A stretch of 64,000 nucleotides of DNA from Planctomycetota bacterium (GCA_016125255.1 WGMD01000007.1:62001-126000); one strand, 5' to 3'. Shown: positions 33,463 to 42,300, numbered from the stretch's first letter. Made by a program: numbers and translations. The notes: a model not told the origin generated them from the sequence alone.

Positions 33463-34344
33463 ATGGGTGCTAGTCTGATGAAGCGGCTCTTCAAGGCCGC
33501 AGGTTATTCTTCTGTTCTCATGTTTGCCGCAGCGGGCTCGGCGTACGCCGCCGAGGAAGCCGCGCCGGCCGCGGCGGAGCCGATGGAGATGAAAATCTCC
33601 GCCAGCTTCTCCGTCGACCTGTACACGCACTTTATCTCCTACGGCGCCGACGTCTGGGCTGGCGGCAAGAACTGGGGCAACCGCTCCATCGGCACCGTCA
33701 ACCCCACCGCCAACGTCACCCTCGACTTTGACATGTTCACCGTCAACTTCGGCACGTGGTGGGACATCAACAACAACGCTCCGACCAGTCTCGGCGGCCA
33801 GTTCCAGGAAGTCGACGTGTGGTTCGGCTTCGGTTTCAACGTCGATAAGTTCCACTTCGGCCTGCTCTATCAGGACTGGAACTACGCCGGCGACACCGAA
33901 AAGATCCTCGACGGATCCATCAGCTATGACGACACCGGCCTGATCTTCAAGGACTTCGCCTTCAATCCCTCCGTCACCTTCCATGACCGTCTCAACGCCG
34001 GCGGCGCCGCGCCTGCAGGCGGCAACAGCGGACTGGTCGTCGTCCTGGGCATCGCCCCCGGATTCACGCTCCTCGAATCCGAATCCGTAGATCTGAACCT
34101 CAGCGTCCCCGTCAATGTCGGCATCTTCACCACCGATGACTTCCACGGCGGCACCCAGTCCGGCGTCGGCTACTGCTCCGTCGGCCTGTCCCTGTCCATG
34201 CCCCTCAAGTTCATCCCCGAGAAGTACGGCGCGTGGAACATCCACGGCGGCGTCGCGTACTGGATCACCGACCCGGACATCATCCCCGGCAACCTCGACC
34301 ACGACTTTGCCACCGGGAACATCGGCTTCGGTGTCGATTTCTGA
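33463..34344 (+). CDS. Putative outer-membrane porin (beta-barrel) in the urea-uptake island
   Basis: 293 aa. AGGAG precedes ATG at 33463. Signal peptide KRLFKAAGYSSVLMFAAAGS ends near AYA. An Ala/Glu linker follows, then alternating hydrophobic strands with many aromatic residues: FSVDLYTHFISYGADVWAGG, TLDFDMFTVNFGTWWDIN, VDVWFGFGFNVDKFHFGLLY, and a last strand ending GNIGFGVDF with a terminal Phe, the usual barrel-insertion signal. The N-terminal strand pattern resembles TorF-type putative porins. Sigma-54 control and location between urease and urt genes suggest it lets urea or short amides through the outer membrane; this is inferred. Confidence 0.7.
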   Translation: MGASLMKRLFKAAGYSSVLMFAAAGSAYAAEEAAPAAAEPMEMKISASFSVDLYTHFISYGADVWAGGKNWGNRSIGTVNPTANVTLDFDMFTVNFGTWWDINNNAPTSLGGQFQEVDVWFGFGFNVDKFHFGLLYQDWNYAGDTEKILDGSISYDDTGLIFKDFAFNPSVTFHDRLNAGGAAPAGGNSGLVVVLGIAPGFTLLESESVDLNLSVPVNVGIFTTDDFHGGTQSGVGYCSVGLSLSMPLKFIPEKYGAWNIHGGVAYWITDPDIIPGNLDHDFATGNIGFGVDF

Positions 34345-34430
34345 TCCCCCGCGTGAGCCAACGTGCTCACGATCAACGGGACTCGCACATTGACGTGTCC
34401 CAAGGTTGAGTTCCTACCTGACTCAACCTA

Positions 34431-34468
34431 ACGTCCCGGTGGAGCCGGCCGCCCACCGGGACGTTTTT
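34431..34468 (+). terminator. Intrinsic terminator after the porin gene
   Basis: ACGTCCCGGTGG and CCACCGGGACGT arms, then TTTTT. A smaller hairpin (GGTTGAGT/ACTCAACC) lies just before it at about 34404-34428. Confidence 0.88.
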
Positions 34469-34537
34469 ACATTCATACATTTCGCGATAAAATGCCGACG
34501 GATTCACACGATCGAACACCCGGCAAGGAATCGTCTC

Positions 34538-35350
34538 ATGTCCAAATATGGTCTTTTTCTCTTGCTCACCGTGCTTTCGCCTTTCGCCATCGCGCCGGCT
34601 GCTGTCGCCGATGAGCTGTCCGATTTGAAGGCCCGCAATGCCCAGCTCGAAATGGAAAACGTCCAGTTGCGTAGCGAACTGGATACGATCCGCAAGCAGA
34701 TCGCCCAGATGAAGGGCGAACTGACGACGACTCAGCAGCAGACCGCCGAGCTCAAGACGCAGCTCACCGAGGCCAAGAAATCCACCGAAGACCTAACCGC
34801 TGAAAAGATGCGCCTCGAGCAGCTCGCCGGCATGACCGCCAAGGGCGAAGCCGTCGACTCGGCGATCGCCCGCATTCAAACCGACTACGACGACAAGGCA
34901 GACCGCACCACCGTCACCAGTGCCCCCGTGAAAGTGCCGACGAGCGGCGTCCTCGCGCTCGTCGATCACAAAATCCTCTTCCAGTACACCTCTTCCGGCA
35001 AATCGGCCGGTGCCGCGCCGGACAAAATGTCGATGATCATGACGGTCAACAAGCACGCGAGTAATCGCTACAAGTTCGCCAAGTCGATCGACCTGACCGT
35101 CGACGGTAAAGCCCTGTCGCTGCCCGTGACGAACTACGAAGTCACTGACCAGTCACGCGTCAACACGGGCAAGGGTTTCGAAGTTCGTTACGATGAACGC
35201 ATCACCTTCTCGCTCACCGATGACTCCCTGCGGGCCCTGGCCCGAGCGTCCGACGCCAAAGCCGAGTTCTCCGGCAACACGCTGGAGATTCCGCGCGAGG
35301 TGCTCGCCGTCGCCAGCGCGATGGTCGAGCGCATGAAGATGAGTAAATGA
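34538..35350 (+). CDS. Secreted coiled-coil protein of unknown function
   Basis: 270 aa. AAGGAA precedes ATG at 34538. Signal peptide SKYGLFLLLTVLSPFAIAPA ends at AVA. Residues about 25-110 form a long coiled coil with heptads (SDLKARNAQLEMENVQLRSE, TTQQQTAELKTQLTEAKKS). The C-terminal domain of about 150 residues (SGVLALVDHKILFQYTSSGK, MIMTVNKHASNRYKFAKSID, GFEVRYDERITFSLTDD) looks like a small beta-rich fold with no family that I recognise. It sits between the porin and the urea transporter, so a periplasmic role in the same system is possible but unproven. Confidence 0.7.
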   Translation: MSKYGLFLLLTVLSPFAIAPAAVADELSDLKARNAQLEMENVQLRSELDTIRKQIAQMKGELTTTQQQTAELKTQLTEAKKSTEDLTAEKMRLEQLAGMTAKGEAVDSAIARIQTDYDDKADRTTVTSAPVKVPTSGVLALVDHKILFQYTSSGKSAGAAPDKMSMIMTVNKHASNRYKFAKSIDLTVDGKALSLPVTNYEVTDQSRVNTGKGFEVRYDERITFSLTDDSLRALARASDAKAEFSGNTLEIPREVLAVASAMVERMKMSK

Positions 35351-35377
35351 GTATGCTCGTGCGCGCGATTGCGTGAA

Positions 35378-36073
35378 TTACACGCTCAGATGCTCGCGGA
35401 CAATCTGCGAAGTGAGCTGATCGGTCGCGCCCTCGGCAACGACTCGGCCGCGGTTCATGACATAAAAGTGATGCCCGAACTCCTTGACGAAGTCCAGGTA
35501 CTGTTCGACGAGAATGATGGTCATGCCCATCTCGTCGATCAGGCGGTGGAGCACGTGGCCGATCTGCTGGATGATGTTGGGCTGAATGCCTTCGGTGGGT
35601 TCGTCGAGAAGCATCACCTTCGGCTCGCCGACCATCGCGCGGGCGATGGCGAGCTGCTGCTGCTGCCCGCCGGACAGATCGCCGCCGCGGCGTTTGGACA
35701 TCTGCTTGAGCACGGGGAACGTGTCGTAAATCTGCGCCGGAATCTTCCGCTTGCCGTCGCGCCGTGCGGAGAGCGCCACGCGCAGGTTTTCCTCGATCGT
35801 CAGCTTCGGAAAGATCATGCGGCCCTGCGGTACGATGGCGACGCCGCCCTTGGCGGTCCGGTGTGCCGGTGCGCGCGTCATGTCCTGACCGTCGACGATG
35901 ATCGACCCGCTCGCCGGCTTGAGCAGCCCCATGATGTTGCGCATCAGTGTCGTCTTGCCCACGCCGTTGCGGCCCATCACACAGGTCACTTTTCCCGTGG
36001 GAATCACCATATTCACATCGCGCAGCGCCTGCACGCCGCCGTAGGCGAAGTTCAGGTCGGTGATCCGGACCAT
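35378..36073 (-). CDS. urtE: Urea ABC transporter ATP-binding subunit UrtE
   Basis: 231 aa, one of two LivF-type ATPases of the urea importer. Walker A is VMGRNGVGKTTLMRNIMG, the Q-loop VPQGRMIFPKLT, signature GGDLSGGQQQQLAIARAM, Walker B PKVMLLDEPTEGIQP and switch His in TIILVEQYLDFV. The NRGRVVAEG stretch near the end is normal. ATG at 36073 matches family N-termini (VRITDLNFAYGG); a TTG 33 bp upstream would overlap urtD further. Last gene of urtABCDE; overlaps urtD by a few bases or is nearly adjacent to it. Confidence 0.95.
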   Translation of the reverse strand: MVRITDLNFAYGGVQALRDVNMVIPTGKVTCVMGRNGVGKTTLMRNIMGLLKPASGSIIVDGQDMTRAPAHRTAKGGVAIVPQGRMIFPKLTIEENLRVALSARRDGKRKIPAQIYDTFPVLKQMSKRRGGDLSGGQQQQLAIARAMVGEPKVMLLDEPTEGIQPNIIQQIGHVLHRLIDEMGMTIILVEQYLDFVKEFGHHFYVMNRGRVVAEGATDQLTSQIVREHLSV

Positions 36074-36083
36074 GGGCTGGGTG

Positions 36084-36932
36084 TTATCTTCCAAGGTACG
36101 CCTCAATGACCTGTTCGTTGGCTTGGACTTCGGCGAGCGTGCCCTCGGCGAGCACGCGGCCCTCGTTAAGCACCGTGACGCGCGAGCCGAGCTGACGCAC
36201 GAACTCCATGTCGTGCTCGATGCAGATGATGGTATGTTGTTCTTTAAGTTCCAGAAGCAGTTCGGCCGTCAGCGCGGTCTCCGCATCGGTCAAACCCGCG
36301 GCCGGCTCGTCGACAAGGAGCAGCTTCGGACTGGCGATGATCAGGGCGCTGATCGCAAGCCACTGACGCTGACCATGGCTGAGATTCTTGGCCTTGTGAT
36401 GCAGGAAGTCGAGAAGCCGCACGCGCTCCAGAATCGACAGGATGCGATCGCGTTCCTCGGCCGACTCCTTCTCCCAGATACTCGCGAACACGCCCTGATA
36501 GCGCGGCAGCGAGAGCAGAATATTTTCGTAAACGGTCAAACTATCAAATACATTGGGAATCTGAAACTTTCGTCCAACGCCGCTCAAGGCGATGTCGGTT
36601 TCGGAGTCCTGCGTGATTTCGCGGCCGTCGAAGTGGACCTTGCCGCTGGCCGGGCGGGTCTTGCCGGAGATGACGTCGCACATGGTCGTTTTGCCGGCCC
36701 CGTTGGGCCCGACGACGACGCGAAGCTCGTTGTGACCGATGGCCAGGTCAGTGATGTCCAGCGCCTTGAAGCCGTCGAATACGGCCGTGACGTCTTCGAG
36801 GGCGAGCAGGTAGCGATGATGCCACAGCGCGCTGTTGCGCGGGCCTTCGTTGCGATAGTCGTACTGGTGCAGCGGGTCCATGACAGGCGCGTGCTCGTGC
36901 GGGTGGGCCGGGGCGTGTGTGGCAGCGTTCAT
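36084..36932 (-). CDS. urtD: Urea ABC transporter ATP-binding subunit UrtD
   Basis: 282 aa, LivG-type ATPase. Walker A VVVGPNGAGKTTMCDVISGK, signature AKNLSHGQRQWLAISALI, Walker B PKLLLVDEPAAGLTDAE, switch His in IICIEHDMEFV. An extra N-terminal stretch of about 40 residues (HAPAHPHEHAPVMDPLHQYD) is His/Pro-rich and not typical of the family. The start codon overlaps the urtC stop by 4 bp (ATGA), implying translational coupling. Confidence 0.96.
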   Translation of the reverse strand: MNAATHAPAHPHEHAPVMDPLHQYDYRNEGPRNSALWHHRYLLALEDVTAVFDGFKALDITDLAIGHNELRVVVGPNGAGKTTMCDVISGKTRPASGKVHFDGREITQDSETDIALSGVGRKFQIPNVFDSLTVYENILLSLPRYQGVFASIWEKESAEERDRILSILERVRLLDFLHHKAKNLSHGQRQWLAISALIIASPKLLLVDEPAAGLTDAETALTAELLLELKEQHTIICIEHDMEFVRQLGSRVTVLNEGRVLAEGTLAEVQANEQVIEAYLGR

Positions 36933-38128
36933 GACTCACCCCCGTTGGGCACGACTTCCGCGACGGCATCCTTGTTGGCGGTCGTCGCAGGCGCGGGGGC
37001 GGTTTTGGCGCGATTCGCCAATCCCGCAAGTTTTTCGGGCAGACTCATCAATCCGCCGGGCAGGATCAGGACGACGAGGATGAACAATCCGCCCAGCGCG
37101 AATGGCCAGGCATCGGGGACACGCGAGGTCAGGGTGTCATAGAGGAGATTGACGGCGATGGTCCCCAGCACGGCGCCCCAGAGCGTGCCGCGCCCGCCGA
37201 GCGCGACCCATACGGCGACGAGGATCGACGCGAAGGCGGTCATCTGTTCGGGGGTGATAATGCCCTTCTGCGGCGAGTAGAGCATGCCGCCGACACCGGC
37301 AAAGACGCCGGCGATCGTGAAAGTCATCGTTTTGAACATCCATGTTTTGTAGCCGAAGAACCGCAGGCGCGATTCGTCATCGCGCACGGCGATGAGGACG
37401 CGGCCGAAGGGCGAATTGACGAGCAGTCTGGCCACGAAGAACGCGAGAAGCATGCAGAGGACGGAAACGATATAGAGCCAGAAGCGCGTCTGCATGTACC
37501 AGGCAGCGTCGGTATCGCTGGCGAGTTTATAGCCGAGAATGGTGACGAAGTTGGTCAGCCCGTTGGTGCCGCAGAGACGGATGTCGTTTTTCTGGAAGAT
37601 GAGCCAGAAGGCGACAGTGATGGCCTGCGTGAGAATGGAGAAGTACACGCCTCGGACCCGGCTGATGAATCCGCTGAGGCCGACGAGGAAGGCGATGAAA
37701 CCGGAGAGCGAGAGCCCGAGGATGACGGCGAGGGGAAAATATTTGAAGGGGCGCCAGAACCATGGAAGGGAGATGTCGCCGACGCTGGAGGAGACGACGT
37801 AGAGGGCACGAGGGACATTATGTACGCCGTCGAGCGGGCCGTGCAGGGCGAGGTACATGCCCATGGCGTAACCGCCGATGGCGAAGAAGAGGAACTGGCA
37901 GAGACTCAGGACGCCCATGTATCCCCAGACGAGATCGAGTCCGATGGCGACGATGGAGAATGCGACGAACTGGCCGAGTTTGTTGACCATGACGATGCTC
38001 ATGAGGCCGGAGGCGTAGAGCATCGGGACGAAGACGAGGCCGAGGAACGCCATGACGAGTCCGCCGATGATGTCGCGGCGGCGGCGTGCATTGACGAGCA
38101 GACGGGTGTGATGAACCGCTTCAGGCAT
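36929..38128 (-). CDS. urtC: Urea ABC transporter permease UrtC
   Basis: 399-aa LivM-type permease with about nine membrane helices. Diagnostic pieces are GLDLVWGYMGVLSLCQFLFF, YAMGMYLALHG, GVYFSILTQAITVAFWLIFQ, LCGTNGLTNFV and SRLRFFGYKTWMFKTMTFTI. The conserved EAA-type loop is near GVFAGVGGMLYSPQKG. ATG at 38128 (MPEAVHHTRLLVNARRR) is chosen; an upstream open stretch has cysteine-serine low complexity and overlaps urtB. It overlaps urtB by 8 bp. Confidence 0.95.
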   Translation of the reverse strand: MPEAVHHTRLLVNARRRRDIIGGLVMAFLGLVFVPMLYASGLMSIVMVNKLGQFVAFSIVAIGLDLVWGYMGVLSLCQFLFFAIGGYAMGMYLALHGPLDGVHNVPRALYVVSSSVGDISLPWFWRPFKYFPLAVILGLSLSGFIAFLVGLSGFISRVRGVYFSILTQAITVAFWLIFQKNDIRLCGTNGLTNFVTILGYKLASDTDAAWYMQTRFWLYIVSVLCMLLAFFVARLLVNSPFGRVLIAVRDDESRLRFFGYKTWMFKTMTFTIAGVFAGVGGMLYSPQKGIITPEQMTAFASILVAVWVALGGRGTLWGAVLGTIAVNLLYDTLTSRVPDAWPFALGGLFILVVLILPGGLMSLPEKLAGLANRAKTAPAPATTANKDAVAEVVPNGGES

Positions 38129-39884
38129 CGGCGAGTCTCCCCTTGTCCGGGAAGAGTCCGGAGGGGCGGCGCTGGATGAACAGCACGACGAGCAGCAGCA
38201 CGAGCACCTTGGACCAGGTCGCATCGAAGGCGAAGAATCCGAGGTTGAGCGGTTCGATGAATTTCAGAAGCGCGCCGAGGCCAAGACCGGAGCAGACGAC
38301 GCCGATCAGTTTGCCGACGCCGCCGGTGACGACGACGAGGAAGGATTCGACGATGTAGGCCTGCCCCATTTCGGGGTTGACGTTGCTTGTCAGCGTGAAG
38401 GCGTAGCCGGCGATGCCCGCCAGGCCGGCGCCGAAGGCGAAGGTGCATGCGTCGACGAGCTTGGTGTTGACGCCCAGACTCTGCGCCATCTGACGATTCT
38501 GCACGGTGGCGCGGATCATCAGGCCCAGTCGCGTGAAGTTCATCATGGCGGAGATGGCCAGCACGCACACGGCGGTCAGCAGCATGATGAACAGGCGGTT
38601 GTACGGGAGCGTGACGTCCTGCATGATTTCGAAACCGCCGGTGAACCAACTTGGCGAACTCATGCCGAGGTTGTCGCCCTTCCAAAGTCGGACGGCCTGA
38701 ATCAGGATGAGACTCAGGCCGATCGTCGCGAGCAGCGAGTCAAGCGGACGGCGATACAGATGGCGCACGACGAGGACTTCGATGAGCAGGCCGGCGAGCG
38801 CGGCGGCGAGGAACGCGAGCGGGAAGGCGGCGACGAAGTACCAGTTGAAATATTCGGGGGAGACGTTGTTCTTGAAGAACTCTTCGACGGCCCAGGTCGT
38901 CACGCCGCCGATCATCATCATTTCGCCGTGCGCCATGTTGATGACGCCCATGAGGCCGAACGTGATGCCGAGCCCCAGCGCCATGAGAATCAGGATCGAT
39001 CCGGCGGAGAGACCTTTGAAGATCGTGCCGACCCATGAGACGAAACTCTGGTGAGCATGAATCTGATCGAGCGCGGCGGCGAACGCGGCGGCGTCTTCCT
39101 TGGAGGGCTTTTCGGATTTGGCATTGTCGGTCTGCATCTGCTCGATCATCGACATGGCGCGGAGACTTTTCATGTCGCCAAGCGCCTTGACGGCATCGAG
39201 CTTCGCCTTCGCATCACCGGCGGGATCGGCGCCGGCGGCGATGATGATCAGCTCGCTTTCACGGGCGGTCTGACGGATTTTCGCGTCGGCGTCGTCGTTG
39301 ACCATCTTGCGAAGCTGCGACAGCGCGAGGGCCTCGCGTGCGTCGCCGACTTTCTTGGCGGCGGCGAGCCGGGCGGCGGGGTCGTCGACGAGAAGGCCGA
39401 TGACAGACTGCGCGTTTTTGACGGCCTGACGTACGCGGCGATGGCCCTGAAACGATTCGATTTCCCTGGCGGGGACGACGATGGGTTTGCCATCGACTTC
39501 GAGCGGCTTGTCATCGAGCAGATCGAACAGCGGCGCGACGGATTCGCCGGCGGCGTCTTTCGTAAGCTCAGGGCAATAGACGAGCTGCCCTTTCCAGAGA
39601 TAGACCGTGCGGTTCATGAGCCGATCGAAAAGCACGGCGACATGATCGCTGCGCAGGTCCATCATGGCGGCGACGGCTTCTTCGCCTTCCCTGGCTTCGG
39701 TGAACTTGAGGGCGAGTTCGCGGATCTTCGCATCGACTTCGGGACTCGACGGCGCGGCAAGTGCGGTCGCGGCGCCAATGAACAGCATCATGAGGAGCAG
39801 ACCGACTCGATTGAATCTTCGTCGAAGCGGCGGGCGGAGTCTCCGCTCGCCGTGAACTTCCGCAAAAAATATCGGTAAATTCAT
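38121..39884 (-). CDS. urtB: Urea ABC transporter permease UrtB with N-terminal periplasmic domain
   Basis: 587 aa. A signal-anchor helix (VGLLLMMLFIGAATALAAPS) is followed by about 230 residues of predicted helical repeats (VDAKIRELALKFTEAREGEE, VRQAVKNAQSVIGLLVDDPA), a feature of UrtB proteins. The permease core follows: GSILILMALGLGITFGLMGV, INMAHGEMMMIGG, LLATIGLSLILIQAVRLWKG, MIRATVQNRQMAQSLGVNTK and GGVGKLIGVVCSGLGLGALL. First permease of the operon; an intercistronic gap of 144 bp with two strong hairpins separates it from urtA. Confidence 0.96.
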   Translation of the reverse strand: MNLPIFFAEVHGERRLRPPLRRRFNRVGLLLMMLFIGAATALAAPSSPEVDAKIRELALKFTEAREGEEAVAAMMDLRSDHVAVLFDRLMNRTVYLWKGQLVYCPELTKDAAGESVAPLFDLLDDKPLEVDGKPIVVPAREIESFQGHRRVRQAVKNAQSVIGLLVDDPAARLAAAKKVGDAREALALSQLRKMVNDDADAKIRQTARESELIIIAAGADPAGDAKAKLDAVKALGDMKSLRAMSMIEQMQTDNAKSEKPSKEDAAAFAAALDQIHAHQSFVSWVGTIFKGLSAGSILILMALGLGITFGLMGVINMAHGEMMMIGGVTTWAVEEFFKNNVSPEYFNWYFVAAFPLAFLAAALAGLLIEVLVVRHLYRRPLDSLLATIGLSLILIQAVRLWKGDNLGMSSPSWFTGGFEIMQDVTLPYNRLFIMLLTAVCVLAISAMMNFTRLGLMIRATVQNRQMAQSLGVNTKLVDACTFAFGAGLAGIAGYAFTLTSNVNPEMGQAYIVESFLVVVTGGVGKLIGVVCSGLGLGALLKFIEPLNLGFFAFDATWSKVLVLLLVVLFIQRRPSGLFPDKGRLADA

Positions 39885-39910
39885 GCTCTTTTGCCTCGCG
39901 GTCTGTCGGA

Positions 39911-39946
39911 AATCCGGCTTGCGGCTTTCACCGCAAGCCGGTGGAT
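39911..39946 (-). other. Intercistronic hairpin urtA-urtB (distal)
   Basis: CCGGCTTGCGG and CCGCAAGCCGG are exact 11-bp arms around a 6-nt loop. In mRNA it follows the hairpin at 39963-40008. Without a T-run it is better read as an RNA-stability or attenuation element than as a full terminator. Confidence 0.65.
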
Positions 39947-39962
39947 TTCATTTTCAAAACGG

Positions 39963-40008
39963 AGCCCTTCACACAGGTCTGTAGATGACACACGCTGTGT
40001 GAAGGGCT
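39963..40008 (-). other. Intercistronic hairpin urtA-urtB (proximal)
   Basis: AGCCCTTCACACAG and CTGTGTGAAGGGCT form a 14-bp stem around a loop of about 17 nt, starting some 20 bp after the urtA stop. Together with the next hairpin it could protect the urtA message and reduce read-through, giving more binding protein than permease. Confidence 0.7.
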
Positions 40009-40028
40009 TTCCCCCGGCACTGCTATCA

Positions 40029-41306
40029 TCACTTCTTAGGCCCGCCGGTCGGCGCGGGAATCTGATCTTCCTTGCCGGCCCAGAGCAGCTTCGAGTAGCT
40101 GTCGGGCTCGACAAGGCCATTGGTCTTCCAGATGATCTTGAACTGTCCGTCGGCCTGGATTTCACCCATGTAGACGGGCTTGTAGGTGTGCTGGTTCTTC
40201 TCGTGCATCTTCTTCTTGCCGCCGGGGGCGTCGAATTCCATGCCGTAGACCGCCTGGCGCACCTTGTCGACGTCGAAGGAGTCGGCCTTCTCCGCCGCCG
40301 CCTTCCAGACGTACACGCCGTAGTAGGCCGCTTCGATCGGATCGTCCGTCACGCGGTCCTTGCCGCCGGGCAGATTCATCTTTTCGCAGTACGCCTTGAA
40401 CGCCGCGACGAACTTCTTGTTCTCGGGCGTGTCGATGCTCTGGAAATAGTTCCAGCAGGCCAGGTGACCGACGAGCGGCGGGACGTCCATCGCGCGAAGC
40501 TCGTCTTCAGCGACCGAGAAGGCGACGATCGGGCAGTCGTCCGCGGTCAGACCCTGGTTGGCGAATTCCTTGTAGAACGGGACGTTGGAGTCGCCGTTGA
40601 TGGTCGAGAGGATGCAGGCGCCGCCGCCGGCCGCGAACTTCTTGACCTTGCCGATGATGGTCTGATAGTCCTGATGATGGAAGGGGGTGTACTCTTCCAT
40701 GATGTTGGACTCGGGCACGCCGCGGGAGATGAGGTAGGCCTTGAGGACCTTGTTGGCGGTGCGGGGGAAGACGTAGTCGGTGCCGAGGAGGTAGAACTTC
40801 TTGGAGCCGACTTCATCGATCATGTACGCGGCGGCGGGGACGAGCTGCTGATTGGGCGACGCGGCGGTGTAGAAGACGTTGAGCGACTGCTCTTCGCCTT
40901 CGTACTGCACCGGGTAGAAGAGCAGCGCGTCATATTCCTCGAACACGGGCAGACAGCTCTTGCGGCTCACCGAGGTCCAGCAGCCGAACGTCGCGGCGAC
41001 GTGGTGCTGCGTGATGAGTTCCTTGGCCTTTTCGGCGAAGAGCGGCCAGTCCGAGGCCGGGTCGACGACGACCGGCTCGATCTTGTACATCTTTCCACCG
41101 ACCTTGACCCCTCCGGCGGCGTTGATTTCGTCGGCGGCCATGAGCACCACGTCCTTGAGCGACGTTTCGGAAATCGCCATCGTGCCCGACAGCGAATGCA
41201 GCACGCCGATCTTGACCACATCGTCCGCCTGCGCGCTCCGCATCCCCAATACGCCCAGCGCCACCGCCAACACCACACCCAAGATTTTCCATGATCCCGA
41301 CTTCAT
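40029..41306 (-). CDS. urtA: Urea ABC transporter substrate-binding protein UrtA
   Basis: 425-aa exported binding protein. AAGGAG precedes ATG at 41306. Signal peptide ILGVVLAVALGVLGMRSAQA ends at ADD. Periplasmic Peripla_BP_5 domain: VVKIGVLHSLSGTMAISETS, AADEINAAGG, VVVDPASDWPLFAEKAKELI, CWTSVSRKSCLPVFEEYDAL, YYGVYVWKAAAEKADSFDVD and AGKEDQIPAP at the end. These are characteristic of UrtA rather than branched-chain amino acid binders. First gene of urtABCDE, under a sigma-54 promoter. Confidence 0.97.
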   Translation of the reverse strand: MKSGSWKILGVVLAVALGVLGMRSAQADDVVKIGVLHSLSGTMAISETSLKDVVLMAADEINAAGGVKVGGKMYKIEPVVVDPASDWPLFAEKAKELITQHHVAATFGCWTSVSRKSCLPVFEEYDALLFYPVQYEGEEQSLNVFYTAASPNQQLVPAAAYMIDEVGSKKFYLLGTDYVFPRTANKVLKAYLISRGVPESNIMEEYTPFHHQDYQTIIGKVKKFAAGGGACILSTINGDSNVPFYKEFANQGLTADDCPIVAFSVAEDELRAMDVPPLVGHLACWNYFQSIDTPENKKFVAAFKAYCEKMNLPGGKDRVTDDPIEAAYYGVYVWKAAAEKADSFDVDKVRQAVYGMEFDAPGGKKKMHEKNQHTYKPVYMGEIQADGQFKIIWKTNGLVEPDSYSKLLWAGKEDQIPAPTGGPKK

Positions 41307-41700
41307 TGCGCGACACTCCTTGATGACAAAACCTTCCTGATCCGAATCAGATGTGACCGCCCCACGCACCCTTGTCATGCATGACTGCGCCCCTGATTTC
41401 GACTCACCCGCGCTCGCCACCCTGGCGACGCGTGCCCATGAATGCGACATGCACCCATGTCATTCGGATGGCAAAATGCAAAGGTTGTGCCAACTTCGTT
41501 ATCCGTTCGGAATCGCCATCTGTGAAATCCCACGCGCGCAATTAGTTTGCATTTGCGCGATCAAGTCGATCATGCATGCCCTGAAATTGATCGGTGCGGC
41601 GTCAGTCATGCACATGGATGTGACGATCGCGCCGCCGAATCGACAGACAAGCGAACGGTGCACACATTCGATGACGCATCAACATTAGAAAAGACACTGC
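41307..41700. other. Leader and promoter region of urtA
   Basis: About 390 bp without a supported gene. It contains the sigma-54 promoter at 41477-41492 and a leader of about 160 nt. Upstream of the promoter, 41500-41700 should hold activator sites; short AT-rich stretches (ATCATGCATG and CATGCACATGGATG) are present but no clear NtrC box was identified. Confidence 0.6.
41477..41492 (-). promoter_or_regulatory. Sigma-54 promoter of urtABCDE
   Basis: Minus strand reads TGGCACAACCTTTGCA: perfect TGGCAC, correct spacing, perfect TTTGCA. Predicted start about 41466. The best sigma-54 site in the window. Confidence 0.88.
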
Positions 41701-42300
41701 TCAAACGACGAGCCAGGCGATCAGACCGATCGCGGCGGTGGCGACGCCGAAGGCCCGGGCCCATGCGGAGCGTTCGAGCATGAGGGCACTGAAGGCGAGC
41801 AGCAGGCCGGCGGCTTGCAGCCCGGCGAGATTGAAGAAGATCAGACCGATGGTGCTGAGCAGTTCGGGAGACGTCGGGGGGAGGATCGAGCCATGAAGCA
41901 GGCCCAGCAGCACGCCGATGACGCTCGCCAGCGCCGTCATCGGAGCGGCGGCGGATTGACTGTATACGACGACGATGACGCCCATGATGCAGAGGGCGCC
42001 GGCGAGGCAGGATTCGATGAAGGGGATGTGCTGTCCGAGCCAGCCGCCGCTGATGCCGACGAGCGCGGCACTCGTGAAACACAGCGGGAGCACCCACCAT
42101 GTCAGCATCCTTCGGGCCGCCGCCGCGACGAGCCCCACACTCATGAGCACCATGCCCTGCCAGACGGCGGCGGCGGAATGCCACGGGGCGACGTCGAGGG
42201 GGAACGCGTCGAAGCCGGCGAAGGCCCGACGCACCAGCAGGGCGAGCCCGAGGAGGCCGGCGACGAAAATCGGGCTCACGGAATGTTTCGATCCGTTCAT
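41701..42300 (-). CDS. HupE/UreJ-like membrane protein
   Basis: 199 aa with about six hydrophobic helices. ATG at 42300 (MNGSKHSVSPIFVAGLLGLA). The second half, GISGGWLGQHIPFIESCLAG, VIGVLLGLLHGSILPP and IGLIFFNLAGLQAAGLLLAF, resembles HupE/UreJ (PF04955) nickel or cobalt permeases. The typical N-terminal HPHxGxDH metal motif is missing, so it is a diverged member, or another small membrane protein. Location upstream of urtA and near the urease genes supports a nickel-related role. Confidence 0.55.
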   Translation of the reverse strand: MNGSKHSVSPIFVAGLLGLALLVRRAFAGFDAFPLDVAPWHSAAAVWQGMVLMSVGLVAAAARRMLTWWVLPLCFTSAALVGISGGWLGQHIPFIESCLAGALCIMGVIVVVYSQSAAAPMTALASVIGVLLGLLHGSILPPTSPELLSTIGLIFFNLAGLQAAGLLLAFSALMLERSAWARAFGVATAAIGLIAWLVV

